A model generated the notes under the pieces. The model had not been told where the DNA came from. It made no database searches and was given only the letters and a program-made list of their open reading frames with translations. From Arthrinium phaeospermum (taxonomy: Eukaryota > Ascomycota > Sordariomycetes > Amphisphaeriales > Apiosporaceae): DNA of 64,000 nucleotides. Position numbers and translations under genes: made by a program. The stretch spans positions 4,464,001 to 4,528,000 of the forward strand of contig QYRS01000003.1 of NCBI GenBank assembly GCA_006503535.1, written 5' to 3'. Below are positions 24,986 to 35,818 of this stretch, in pieces (positions within the stretch are counted from its first letter, which is position 1; each line of letters begins with the position of its first letter).

Positions 24986-26829
24986 ATGAGCGCCACCGAC
25001 AGCAGCAGTAGCAGCGAACCATCGCCCAGACAGCCGGATGATGCGCCCTGGGCTAAGCCGGAAGAGTTCGAAGCCAAGAAGGGCATCATCACACATCTCT
25101 ACGACCTCTCGGGCCGCAACTTGACATTGAAAGAGACGATGCGCATCATGGAAGTCAGTACCTAGTCCCATCCAAAGTATTAACAGCAGACTGGACCATC
25201 CACTAACAGACCTGAGACTAAAGGAGCAGCATGGATTTTACGGAACGTGCGTATTGCTAACCTCCTGCCGAAGACCAGCTACCCAAAACACTCCCAAGTG
25301 TCAGCACTAACTAACTTGCCCCCCTACCGTTCTCTAGCGCAAAGATGTACAAGTCGCGAATTTCCAAGTGGAAGCTACGAAAGAACCTCAAGCCCGCCGA
25401 AGTCATCGAGCTGGTCCGACAATACAAAGAGCGCGAGGCCGCCGGGAAATCGACACACGTCTACTTCCGGGGCGAGCGGATGGACCAGCGGCGGATCCGC
25501 GAGTACCTCCGGCTCGTGCACGGCATGAGCGCGGGGTCCGCCAGCGGCGAGAAGCGCATCAAGATCGAGGGCATCACCTGCCGCACCCCTTCCCCCTCCC
25601 CGACCGCCCCCTTGCGAGTGCCGATGCCGCAAGTGCGGGCCCGAACCCCCGACAGCGTACGCGAGCCCGAGCGGAGGAGCCCAGCGCTCCAGACGATAGT
25701 GGCGTTTGGGTTCGAGTCGGGGTTCTGGCGGAGGACGCCCGGCGGCCGCATCGAGCCGTGCGCCGCCATCAAGTCGTGGTACAGAAAGACGCTCCTGGTA
25801 AACCGGGCCCTCCAGTACGGGCGCATGCAACTCGGCTTTCGGTTGATGCAGCAATGCTTTGACGACTTTACGGCGCTCATGCGAAACCACCACCCTTTTC
25901 TCTGGATTTACACACACAGGGTCGCCATAGAGCTGGCCGAGCAATCTCCCGAAGCGGCCCAGTCTTTTGCGCGATTAGCCTACAACCTATCCCAGGCGCT
26001 CAACCATTCGACGGAGGTATCCTTCGATCAAATGCTCTCCCAGGACCCCGAGCCGAATCATTTTACAGAAGGAAACTTGATAATTACAAGGGAAATATCC
26101 GAGTTTTATCGCCATCTCCTGATGAAGGAAGTCGGCCTGGACTCTTTCGAGCCGAGAGACGACCCCAGGTTCGCCGCGGCGCGCAACGCGCACTACGAGC
26201 TGGCAAGCGACGTGGAGCTGGGTTACCAGGCAATGCACAGAATAACCAAGACGCACCCCGAGGTGACCCCTCGGCCGAATCCACCCCAGGTGGAGGACAT
26301 GAGGAGGAAAGAGTACCACGCCTGGCGCACCTACTACAACGGCTACTACGAGCACGCCGCGCAGCTCATGCGGGAGATTAGTCGACCGGAGCTGATCGAG
26401 GACATCGACCAGTACCCGGACGCTTTGTTTGCATACCACGATACGGCCGCCTTGCTGGCGATGAACCGACCCAACCAAGACGAAACTCCGGATCAGGATG
26501 CCGCTCTAGGTGCCTGTCGGACGCTCATCGATTTCTCTACCCACGAGTACGGGCTCGCCAGCCTGCAGACGATCGACGCCCTCGCCGACCTCGAGACACA
26601 TCTGCGGCGGCGGCAACAGCAGCAAATTCAGCAGCAGCAGTGGGACCAGGCGGCAACGGGAGCGGCGGACGGTGTTCTCCAAGAGATCCATGCGGCCCTG
26701 GATCTACTGGACTACCAAACGGACCCGGATCTGGTGGGTTCTTCGGTTTCGTATACCCAACGGGACCCGCCCCTTGAGGTGGAGTGGGCGGATATACCCA
26801 TCGATCCCGCTTTGAGCGAGATGGGGTAG
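24986..26829 (+). CDS. Clr5-domain protein
   Basis: 560 aa from three exons: 24986-25153, a 23-nt micro-exon 25224-25246, and 25338-26829. The micro-exon is needed to complete the Clr5 domain (about residues 25-75): WAKPEEFEAKKGIITHLYDL, LTLKETMRIMEEQHGFYGT, then AKMYKSRISKWKLRKNL. The domain is helix-turn-helix-like and named after a fission-yeast silencing factor; in filamentous fungi it sits at the N-terminus of many poorly known, probably nuclear proteins. The rest (about 150-480) is a mostly helical region without a named domain and ends with a Gln-rich coiled stretch near residue 485. Introns start GTCAGT and GTGCGT. The domain assignment is firm; the role of this protein is unknown. 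Confidence 0.85.
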
Positions 26830-28483
26830 TCAAGGGCCTTAGCTACGCGGGGGCGGGTGAGGACGCCGTGGACAGACAGGGGATGATACTTTATCAAACT
26901 ACATAATTTGCTTCTCCATCGTACTCTGCCCCATTGTACTAAACGTGTGATACCCTTTCGGGCACTATGTTTGAGTTATTTGATGATCATGATATCTAAT
27001 AATCGGAGAGCATCCTCACTTAGCTGAACTGGCACCTAAAAGACGTGTTGGATAAAAAAGTGCGGCGTGCGCTTGGAGGGGTCTTCGCGTCTAAAAGGTG
27101 ACTCGCTTACGTTGCCTAATCCCCCCATCCATCCTTGCAATCTGGCCCGGGATGAAAAGTACCGCGCAAAGGGGCTAGTTACACGTCTCCACGCGACCTG
27201 ACCAGGGTACTGCTGTCCTAAAACGGAGAGTGGCCTGCTGGTGACATGTGAATCTTACAGAAGGATATTGGACATTGTTTTACTGCTTAGATTACAACTA
27301 ATGTTCAAGGTAATCTCAGTGGTTCTTCAAGCTGGACTTCCGACCAAAGTGGGCTTTTCACAGTTGACGGGCGTTGTGATAAAGGGTTCGCCAAATGCAT
27401 TTGCTAACCGGCAGGGACCTGCGTCACTGTGACAGGGCTTAGTGTGAAAGAGGGAAGTGCTGACAAGACTAACTGGGTAGGGGAACAGGAATTAAACCAA
27501 TCATGCATAATTCATCTCATGGGTTAAGCGAGATGTTCTTCCCACGTATCCCACCAACCCTGTGAAATAACTGCCCTACGAGTATGGCCTTCTCTCTTCC
27601 TCTCTATTTTTATCTTGGTGGGTCGATTGGGTTGCAGCATTGATGGAGACCGGGAAGCTCCATTCCTTCCTTGCACCGGGTTGTGTGCAGGGGCGGATTG
27701 CGCTTTGACTGACTGGGAAGATGATCTGGAAAACAATATGGGGCCTAAGCACAGTAAACAATAAGGATTGGGAACCGAGTTTCCGCCTGCACAGCTGATA
27801 TCGACTTCTGGTTCTCTGCACACCCAAGAGCTTTATTCATTGCTCATATCTGCCGGTTTATAATGCACGGCTCCCCCAGCATGAAAATCAACACATCCAG
27901 CGTCTCCTATATATTTCAATATGTGTGACAAGTGACCGACAGAACAAGACTTGCTTAAAGACTACGCCTGAGGTTGTCCGGAAAACCCCTTATGCCGCTA
28001 CCCAGACTATTTTGTAGTTCTGTGGCGCCCCTGATAAGACGACCGGCATATGGTGAAATGATATGGACGCCTCCGAGGCTAAAACCCGAGATCTTCAGGG
28101 GAAACAATTGTCCGATCCGGACATTTCGGCGCAGCGAAGGAATTGAGAAAAGACCCATTGCACAAATAGATGTATGCCAATATTTGTAGAGATCTTGAAA
28201 GTTCATGAGTGGTAGAATATCATAGTCTCTCGAGGGTGGTGCCATACTCCAATGGAATGGAGTTTAATGTGACGGCTATATGACCGCCACCAGGATCGAT
28301 GTTGCCTGGCCCTGAATACTCGTTCTTTCGTCTCAGGGGCGGCTTTTGGCGCAATCAGCTGGAGGGTCGGTATCCAGCTGTGACACATGACTCGCAAATT
28401 GGCAAGGGCCCTAATATTGTAAAGATTCATTGCGGGTAACACTCAGCTCGGTGCAATTGGCTTACTGTTTCCTTACTGCGTAG
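26830..28483. other. 1.65-kb intergenic region
   Basis: No gene supported on either strand; frames are short and lack fungal codon bias. Confidence 0.4.
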
Positions 28484-29193
28484 CATACTCGAGCAGTGTT
28501 TGGCGCGGAGCGCCTGGACCACCTCCTTGAGACAGGGAACTGCTTCAGCTCCTTCTGCTTCGCCGCCATTGTCGACGTGGACTGGCAGGAGGATGAGTCC
28601 CATGACGATGAACTCTGCCGCATTGGTCGAAAACGCGTTCCCGCCGACGACGCCGGCTTGGCCTTGGTCCATCTGCAGATCGATAATGCGGGCTGGGAAA
28701 GAGTTTATGGAGTAACACTACCGGAACGCTCATGGTGTTGACTCTGGCAGCGGCGGAGACTGGAAAGATTCAGGTCAAACGTCCCCCGGTACGAGTCGGT
28801 CAAGTTTCGCAACCGTGGTGCCATCCCAACGGGAGAGATCCCTGAGGCGCTACGTCCAGAGATGATCAGAGTACGACGACGAAATAGATTCCGATGACGA
28901 GGCGTAGCTCCAGGCGGTGCCCTGGGAGCACTGTGGCTTCGTGGATCGCGAACATCTCGCTGACGCTCCGGTCCGAGCACTTGGTCTACTGCAACATGCT
29001 GCTGCGGAGAGTCGATCCGGACTCTTCGTTGTCGCTGGTCAGGGTCGACCGGGAGTGTCCCGAGGGATGGTTCACGATGACTACCGAGACTGCGGAGAAT
29101 GACGAGTTGCTACACGACCTGATTGGTAGAAAGAGGAGCTGGGAGGTACTCCCCGTCTGGTTTGACATGGATGGGGGTACTTTGGAGGAGTGA
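28484..29193 (+). pseudogene. Decayed protein-coding gene, family not recognised
   Basis: A GC-rich island with coding-like codon use stands in AT-richer flanks. On the plus strand one frame runs 28484-28737, continues past a TGA at 28738-28740 (then reading YESVKFRNRGAIPTGEIPEA), and shifts near 28865 into a frame reading SEYDDEIDSDDEA before a TAG. A third frame carries SEHLVYCNMLLRRVDPDSS and ends with a stop at 29193. Two stops and at least two frame changes within 700 bases suggest a dead gene. The minus strand has one shorter protein-like frame (28427-28672), so the strand is not certain. A TTACTGCGTAG acceptor-like site precedes the first segment. Confidence 0.4.
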
Positions 29194-29742
29194 GAATCAG
29201 GAATCTTGTATATGGTCTTGTCAGCTGCTGTTATTCCTCACCATGATCTGCGAAATAGTCTTGATACAAGGCTCAAGTGAGTGGAGCAGCCCATTGTGTA
29301 GACTGGTGACGGCTGCAAACACACTTACTTGACGCCGGGTTGGTAAGCACCCTTATTTGAAGATCATTATTTCCAGAGGCCAACGAAGAAGCCACAAACA
29401 GCAATGATCTTATGGCAACTGCTTCTATCAACTGCAGTATCTTCAGACGCACATTGTAGAGATTAGATCAATTTTGTTGGTTGGCAATTATCCTTGGATC
29501 GGCAGCGTTATGCCGTCTCATTTGCATAAGCAAGGATCTTTACCCTGTAATGCAACCATCCAAATGCCAGGTCGATCCCCTTATACAGGCTCAGGGGGCG
29601 ACATATATAGAGACGAGCTGCCTCTCCTGTCTGACTGACTGAACAATCCAACTCACCCAGTCATTCATTCACCTTGGGCTTCACATCTATACCTCACCTT
29701 TAATATCTTGGTGTTTCTTAGTTCATCACCTCTACTATCAAA
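29194..29742. other. Promoter region of the small Cys-rich secreted protein
   Basis: Contains TATATA at 29604-29609, 134-139 bp before the ATG, followed by a CT- and CA-rich leader. No gene seen. Confidence 0.45.
29604..29609 (+). promoter_or_regulatory. TATA-box candidate
   Basis: TATATA in the context ACATATATAGAG, well placed for the gene starting at 29743. Confidence 0.5.
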
Positions 29743-30057
29743 ATGCGATTTGTTACCGTCGCCCTATCCGTCGCTCTGTGCGTTATCTCCGTCTACGCCA
29801 ACGAGTGCGACAAACATCATCGTTGCGACAGGTTTTGTGCGTAAGTTTCCCCCCTGAACCGCCATTGGCCGACATTGGGAGTGGCGCACAGCGAAAGACA
29901 TTGGCTGACGGTATGATGAAACAGGAATAATGCGATCATTATGCAGTGCGACTGCGATACGAACAATCTGAAGATCTTCGAGAGGTGCCCTGGGAACCAA
30001 GGTTGTGTTGATCTAGCTCGACCGGACGGAACCCATTTCGGCGCCAATTGTAGATGA
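29743..30057 (+). CDS. Small cysteine-rich secreted protein, effector candidate
   Basis: 76 aa in two exons, 29743-29840 and 29925-30057 (intron GTAAGT ... ACAG, 84 bp, phase 2). A clear signal peptide (MRFVTVALSVALCVISVYA) is followed by a mature part of about 57 residues with eight cysteines: three near the N-terminus (ECD, RCD, FCA), a CDC pair, RCP, GCV and a final NC. An even number of cysteines in so short a secreted product is typical of disulfide-bonded fungal effectors or antimicrobial-like peptides. I do not recognise the spacing as a named family. The gene has its own TATA box and sits in a gene-poor stretch next to a decayed gene, which is usual for such genes. Confidence 0.75.
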
Positions 30058-30796
30058 TGGGACAGCAGGTGGAAATAGACTCGGCGGGAAGCTCTAGGGT
30101 GCAGCCGGTGTCAGCCCGGGATGACGCTTCCAAGGATATACCACTATTATGGATTCGTGATTATTCATGATGGCCGCCACACTATTCCGTGGCGGTTAGA
30201 ATAGAAAACCCACCGTTCTGCAAGCCGACGATGGACGAGCGTGAGATGTCAGTCTGTTTCCGGCGCCAAGACAAGGAGCTGGCGCTAGCTTGAAAATAAG
30301 GAAGAGTCATCGCTGTCAGTCGGCGAGTGAGTAATAGGCTATCAAATACTTCCTTCTTCAGGAGGACCCTTGACAGGATCCGGAAAGCTAGCGATATGCA
30401 GACGGGCGGCACAGCAGTCTGGTTGCTTGAATTTAAATACGTTTGGGGCCCAAAAGGGTAGGACCCCCGGTCTAGATCTCTGCTGGACCAATGAGGCATC
30501 GGGGAATTTCGCCGGCGTGTCGGTGCGCAATCTTGTCCAGACCCATATATGGCCCAAATCGAGCACTGCTTCCACCCAACTCGTACGACCTAGACCGTCT
30601 GGACTGACAAGGTGGGGCACCGGATCACGGCTATCGCGTCTTGTTCGTTGAAAAACAACTTGCACTCTTTCGTGTGGATGAGGAGGATGCTTACCTATAT
30701 AAAGCAGGCGTCGGGGCCACTCAATCCCAGGATGCATACTCTTTTGAGAAGTGATTGGCATCCTCACTGAATACCCCCAACGCCTGAACTTACTCA
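30058..30796. other. Intergenic, promoter of the next gene
   Basis: No gene seen. A strong TATA element lies at 30696-30703. Confidence 0.4.
30696..30703 (+). promoter_or_regulatory. TATA box
   Basis: TATATAAA lies 94-101 bp before the ATG at 30797, a near-perfect element at a usual distance. Confidence 0.6.
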
Positions 30797-31981
30797 ATGG
30801 CACGCCTATTCGCAGGAGGAGCCTCGGGCATGTTGCTGCTAGCGCTACAAGCCCACCCAGCCCTGGCCCTGGCCGCCTCGACGACGTCCGAGTACGTCGT
30901 GGTGACCACCACGCATGCCTACCTCGGCGATGTCATCACCACCACCCGGACCGTCAAAACCTGGCTCACGCCCACGGCCCGCCCCACCGCGAGCTCGACG
31001 TACACCAACGAGTGGTTGGACCTCGAGATAATCCAGCTGTACCTGCCGACGGGCTCGGTCGGCGAGTGGCAGCTCTCCACCGACCCGCCCCTCAACCCCG
31101 AACCGGACGACAACAACGGCGAGACGAGGACGTACTGGGTCGCCCCCGTCACCTACACGGCGCCCCGCTCCTGCCCGACGTCGTTCGAGATCCAGACGAC
31201 CGAGACCGTCTCCGTGCCGGCCTCCAAGACGGCGGGCCTGCATCCCACGGCCACCGAGACCTGGTCCGATTCCTATTATGGCGCAGAGGCGACCCTGTAC
31301 CTCTCGGCCCTGCCGCCGGGCATCACGCCATCGTACGGCTACAACTACCAGCACCACATCCGCGCCTGCGAAGCCCCGTCCTACTCAAGCGACGGCCGCA
31401 TCACCTCGTGGGACCGGGTCGGCGACGCGGCCGACGCCGAGGTCTGCGTGCACCGCCGGCTCCTGGCCTACCTGTGCATGTCGTGGCGGAACTGGGTCAT
31501 CGTTCTGGCGACGGTTCTACCCGGATTATTTGTGCTGGGCTTCCTCGAGTCCTTCCTCTGGTTCCGGCAGCTGATGCGGGGCCGGCGCGCGCTGCGGATG
31601 GGGACCGTGTCTTGGACGCTCATCTCGGGCTGGGTCGCCTGCTTCATCCGCGTGAGCCCGGCGCGCGACGCGGGCGAGCAGGCGGCGCTGGTCGCGCAGT
31701 GGAAGGCCTTGTCGGCGCGGGAAAAGTGGCGGCTTTGGTGGAGGTGGGGGTTCCGGCACAAGTACCCCGTCGAGATGCTCGGGCCGGATCCCAGGAAGAG
31801 GCAGATGGCTGCTGCGGCTGCTGCTGCTGGCGAAGAAGCCGGCGTGCCTGCTGTCAAGGGTGAGGCGCAGGAGAGTGGCGCTCAGAAGCCAGAGGTCGCC
31901 CAGCAGGTTCAGCAGGTAGAGGGGACTACCCCTGCGGCCCCGAAGGCTTCCTGGACGCGGTTTCTCCCGAAAATCATGTGA
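30797..31981 (+). CDS. Secreted-type single-pass membrane protein, unknown family
   Basis: 394 aa, one exon. A signal peptide (1 to about 26) is followed by a Thr/Ser-rich ectodomain (about 27-225) with TTT-rich stretches likely to be O-glycosylated and several cysteines. A hydrophobic segment at about 233-255 (NWVIVLATVLPGLFVLGFLE) is the membrane span; a second weaker hydrophobic stretch lies near 270-287. The cytoplasmic side is basic and Trp-rich (EKWRLWWRWGFRHKY), then comes an Ala/Gln-rich tail. The architecture recalls fungal wall sensors or surface proteins, but no WSC or other named domain is visible. A strong TATA box and good codon use support the gene. Confidence 0.75.
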   Translation: MARLFAGGASGMLLLALQAHPALALAASTTSEYVVVTTTHAYLGDVITTTRTVKTWLTPTARPTASSTYTNEWLDLEIIQLYLPTGSVGEWQLSTDPPLNPEPDDNNGETRTYWVAPVTYTAPRSCPTSFEIQTTETVSVPASKTAGLHPTATETWSDSYYGAEATLYLSALPPGITPSYGYNYQHHIRACEAPSYSSDGRITSWDRVGDAADAEVCVHRRLLAYLCMSWRNWVIVLATVLPGLFVLGFLESFLWFRQLMRGRRALRMGTVSWTLISGWVACFIRVSPARDAGEQAALVAQWKALSAREKWRLWWRWGFRHKYPVEMLGPDPRKRQMAAAAAAAGEEAGVPAVKGEAQESGAQKPEVAQQVQQVEGTTPAAPKASWTRFLPKIM

Positions 31982-32072
31982 TGCTGCTTTCATGCATGAT
32001 GTTAATTGTAATGTCTAGTTAATTTATGTGTCGAGTTATATCAGACCCCCATCGCCCCCGCGAAACGGCTTC

Positions 32073-33410
32073 TTAACGCATCTCACTCGTCCAAGGGTCC
32101 ATCTCCCTCGCCCTGTCATGGTCGAGCAATATCAGCGCCTCGTGCAGCTTGGGATAACTGCAAGCCCTGCGGGCCTCGCCCATCACCTCGACCAGCTTCT
32201 CCATCCACAAGCCCCCTCGTCCTCGCTCCGCCCGGACCCGGCGCCGCTGGTCCGGCGTCAGGGCCCGCACCGCCTCGACAAAGGGCTCGGCGAGCGGGAC
32301 GTCGCAGTTGCGGACCGTCCAGGGCGCCCGGGTCGGGTGCGGGCAGCGCTGGAGGCAGACGGCGTAGATGTCGCGCATGACGGTGAGGGCGTGCAGGCGG
32401 TTAGCGTAGGAGCGGTGCCGCGCGACGGCCCGGGCGAGCCGCTCGAGCCGCTCGCCGATGCTGACGCACGCGCTGTAGGCCATGGTCTTCTCCCGCCGCT
32501 CGCCGACCTGGTTGTACTTGCCCGTCCAGCCCAGGTCCTTCTTGGTCTGGTCGAGGAGCTTGTCGTAGTTGGCGGGCTTCTCGCGGGGCTCGGGGGCGTC
32601 GTCGACTTCCATGGCTTCTTCCCCAGCTTCCGCCCCTTCCGCCTCTGCCGCTTCTTCGATGTCGGAAGACCCGTCTATCGGGTCGTCCTCCTCTGAGTCC
32701 GGAGACGGGGTGTCGCGCATACTTTCGGAACCGGAACGGCGATTCTTTTTAGGAAACCCATTTGCTATATCTTGCTCTTCGACCATCTCGTCCAGTAATC
32801 TAGCCAAACGGCGATCTACTTCTTCCTCGGAAGGATTGTCGTCGCGCCTGATCCAGCGTCGGTACGATGATGTCCTGAGCTCAGCAGCCATCCATGTGGA
32901 CTCATCCGTCCCCATTCGACCGGATGGCGGTGGAGGTGCGGCGGGAATTTCGCCGGGCGCTGCACGTTTTCGGCCCCTTGCGGCCGGAACTTGGGGGGCG
33001 ACGGCAGCGGCTGGGGGCGGCCTGGATGCAGCCGGCGCCATGGCAGCACCGGCGCTTCCCGCGAAGGGAGCCGGGAAGGCGGCCGGGGCTGACGGTCTTG
33101 CGGCAAATGATGATGGCAGAAAGAGGGTGCCCGACGGTCTCGGGTCGCCAGCCGGTGGCGGGTTCAATTGGCACTCGACCGCGTCGTTCACCTCTTGGGC
33201 GATGACGGGGTCGCATGCTGCCACCTTGACCAGGATATGGATGAGATCCAGAGGAAATCTCTTCTCGGGGTCTAGTCGGGCCAGCTGCTGATAGATTTGC
33301 GCCATGCGTCCTATGCAGTCGAGCACGTCGTCCGGTTGTTGGGGTGGTGCAGGCACACTTTGGGGGTGATAGTGCGGCTGCGACGCGGCGCCGGGTCCGG
33401 GATGCGCCAT
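32073..33410 (-). CDS. Acidic, Pro/Ala-rich probable nuclear protein, unknown family
   Basis: 445 aa, one exon; the start is the first ATG (33410, MAHPGPG). An N-terminal helical segment (about 27-80, DDVLDCIGRMAQIYQQLARL) is followed by a Pro/Ala-rich linker with a basic RGRKR patch, a helical segment (DRRLARLLDEMVEEQDI), a strongly acidic stretch (SEEDDPIDGSSDIEEAAEAE), and a C-terminal conserved-looking region (about 290-445) with DPWTSEM at the very end. The mix of basic patch, acidic stretch and low complexity suggests a nuclear protein. I recognise no domain. It ends only 91 bp from the end of the convergent upstream gene. Confidence 0.75.
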   Translation of the reverse strand: MAHPGPGAASQPHYHPQSVPAPPQQPDDVLDCIGRMAQIYQQLARLDPEKRFPLDLIHILVKVAACDPVIAQEVNDAVECQLNPPPAGDPRPSGTLFLPSSFAARPSAPAAFPAPFAGSAGAAMAPAASRPPPAAAVAPQVPAARGRKRAAPGEIPAAPPPPSGRMGTDESTWMAAELRTSSYRRWIRRDDNPSEEEVDRRLARLLDEMVEEQDIANGFPKKNRRSGSESMRDTPSPDSEEDDPIDGSSDIEEAAEAEGAEAGEEAMEVDDAPEPREKPANYDKLLDQTKKDLGWTGKYNQVGERREKTMAYSACVSIGERLERLARAVARHRSYANRLHALTVMRDIYAVCLQRCPHPTRAPWTVRNCDVPLAEPFVEAVRALTPDQRRRVRAERGRGGLWMEKLVEVMGEARRACSYPKLHEALILLDHDRAREMDPWTSEMR

Positions 33411-34049
33411 GGTGCGTGTATTAGGAGCTTTTGGACCGCTGATGGAGACGGGTATTGAATAGCTCAGATTAGAAATCAAATGACGTTCGGGAATTTATTA
33501 GGCATACGAGCTTGAGCGGCGGAGTGGTGTTCAGAACTTGATCACGCAGTTCCCGTAGTCAAAAGCCACGACGCGGTCCAAAGCGAAGAACGCGTCAAAG
33601 GTTTAAATGGCTGTGGGGCTTTGCTGTTAGCTGTGACGGAATAACCGTCGCTGGAGAACCAACCCCTGGAGGACAGGCATCTGGGGACAACCCCCGCCAT
33701 GATAGGGGTATCCGTGCTGCACTAATAAGCCTCGTCCGAACTTTGATATCAACCTCGAGCCAACTACAGAGAACCACATAATGAAACAGTTCATCGATTG
33801 CTTTTTATGAGCTGCTAGCTGCTGACAAATAGCTGCGGTCAGTTACACGATACCACATAAGATCGAGCTAGTGAAGGAAGATCCATGCCGTATGATCAAA
33901 AGGTATAATTCAATCGACTGCAGGGGTATGGAATAGTTTCCATGTCCCTATTGGAAACAGCGGTTCGTGCTGCACACCGCCTGTCATCCTGATATCTATC
34001 CCCTCTCCGATCTTCTGACCGCCTCATACCCAGCTTTTGATCCGTCCAG
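33411..34049. other. Intergenic, no gene seen
   Basis: Promoter side of the 32073-33410 gene and 3' flank of the DJ-1/PfpI gene. Confidence 0.4.
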
Positions 34050-34925
34050 CTAGTACCCAGCCGGCTTGACGCAGCTAGTCAACGACTCCGACATATTGGC
34101 CCCCGGCACCTGGTGCACCACCGAAAACGGATCCCAGTCCGGATCCTGATGCGGCGCGTACTCCATGATACTCGCTGCCCGATCCGCCAGCCCAGGTCCG
34201 TACGCCCGCCGCGCGAACGCGTAGGCCATGTCCATCCCCGCCGCCACTCCCGAACTCGTCCAGACCTTGCCGTCGACGGTCCAGCGCGCCGAGGGCACCC
34301 AGGTGACGTTCGGGTTGCTGTCCGACCCCGCGCCCGTCACCCAGCCCCAGGCGGCCTTGTTGGTGGTCGCGCGCCGCCCGTCCAGCAGGCCCGCCCGCGC
34401 CAGCAGGGCGCTGCCCGTGCACACGCTGAGGACGTAATCGGCCTGCTCGGCGCGGCGGCGCAAAAAGTCCTCGACGACGCCGCTGCCGCGGGCGGGGTCG
34501 TCGCGGTGCTCGACCAGGGTGCGCGTGCCCGTCCCGCCGGGGACCAGGATCACGTCCAGCGCCGGGGCGTCGGCGAAGGCGTGCGTCGCCAGCGTGCTCG
34601 TGCCCAGTACGTAGCCGAAGTCGGAGGGCGGGGCCCCGCCCGGGGAGGCGGCGGAGAAGGGGGTGTAGCGGGAGTTGACGGGGCCGGGCGCGAAGGAGAT
34701 GAAGGAGACGGTCATCTTGACCATGGTGGAGAGCGAGACGAGCAGTTCCATGGGCCCGTAGACGTCGAGGGGTTCGAAGCCGGGGAAGAGGACCACGCCG
34801 ATGGACAGTGTGCGTTTGGCGTTGAAGGCTTGTTCGCGGGTTAGGTTCTGGGCGAGTACTACTGCTGGGAGCACGAGGAGTGCGGTGAAGGCCAGCTTCG
34901 GAGGAATACCCGTTGGAAACCGCAT
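34050..34925 (-). CDS. Secreted DJ-1/PfpI family protein
   Basis: 291 aa, one exon. The DJ-1/PfpI domain covers about 40-265: LSIGVVLFPGFEPLDVYGP with the acidic residue E51, VILVPGGTGTRTL, and the nucleophile elbow VLSVCTGSALLARAGLLDGR with Cys169, followed by ATTNKAAWGWV. The closest functional types by motif are the isonitrile hydratase/ThiJ-PfpI group; no activity can be fixed. Unlike most members, it starts with a good signal peptide (MRFPTGIPPKLAFTALLVLPAVVLAQ), so it should enter the secretory pathway. No retention signal is visible at the C-terminus (VKPAGY). Confidence 0.87.
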   Translation of the reverse strand: MRFPTGIPPKLAFTALLVLPAVVLAQNLTREQAFNAKRTLSIGVVLFPGFEPLDVYGPMELLVSLSTMVKMTVSFISFAPGPVNSRYTPFSAASPGGAPPSDFGYVLGTSTLATHAFADAPALDVILVPGGTGTRTLVEHRDDPARGSGVVEDFLRRRAEQADYVLSVCTGSALLARAGLLDGRRATTNKAAWGWVTGAGSDSNPNVTWVPSARWTVDGKVWTSSGVAAGMDMAYAFARRAYGPGLADRAASIMEYAPHQDPDWDPFSVVHQVPGANMSESLTSCVKPAGY

Positions 34926-35818
34926 CCTGGAAATGAGAGCTGTGTTGAGCGAAGTTGGTGTACAGGTCTCGAGTACTGGGACCTTGTATTTCCTCTGTGT
35001 CTTGTATATGTGAGGCAGGGTGTTTCTTCGGTATCGACTAGCAAGACTTCGGAGTTGTTGGGTATAATAGCTTCCTTTCGAGCTCTTCTATCTGTGGATA
35101 GCCCTCTCTATGTGAGTCTTTTGGTTTCTCCTGGCCTTGGCGGGCGTTGAATTAAAATTTATATGACACCAAAACAAACAGAGAGACAAACCGGGTAAGG
35201 AAACACCGTTGAATATAATGCCTCTTATCAGCCATCGTATAACATCATGCGCCTACCATGTAAGTGAATTAATTCGTGTGATTATACGACAGACACCCGC
35301 AAACTAATTTCCTCAGTCATGATTGATAGGCGTCTTCCCTCGGGTGCCTGCAAACTTTTCAAATCTTTGCACACCCCATGTCAGACGATGTAGGTCAGCA
35401 TGCAGCCTAGGGGTCTTAGCGGAATTCAAGACTTTCGGAAATATTCAATAATAGCTTGTTTCTCAGGTGAACATATGCTAATTAGGGCTTACTTCCACCA
35501 CCACCGAGATGTTTTACTCGCCGCGGAAAGAAGCTGACGTGAGCTACGCACAAATCGCTGTCTGTTTCCAACCTCAGCTAGAGCGTTTTCTCTGGCCAGT
35601 ACAAATGCTTCTATATGTCGGTTACATGTAGCTAATGCACTTGCTGCTGGTACCATGTGTCATCATCCAACAGGTCTAAATTATTCTCTAATTGTTCGTC
35701 TCTCTATCGGTATACATCTAACGAAATCAGTCGCTGTCTTAACGCCCCCGATGCATGCATGATCTCGTCATCCCTCTGGTCGTCTGTCCGCCTGGCTGAT
35801 CTATTATAAACTCAACGC
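34926..35818. other. Intergenic, no gene seen
   Basis: AT-rich; upstream region of the DJ-1/PfpI gene and 3' flank of the beta-propeller gene. Confidence 0.4.
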
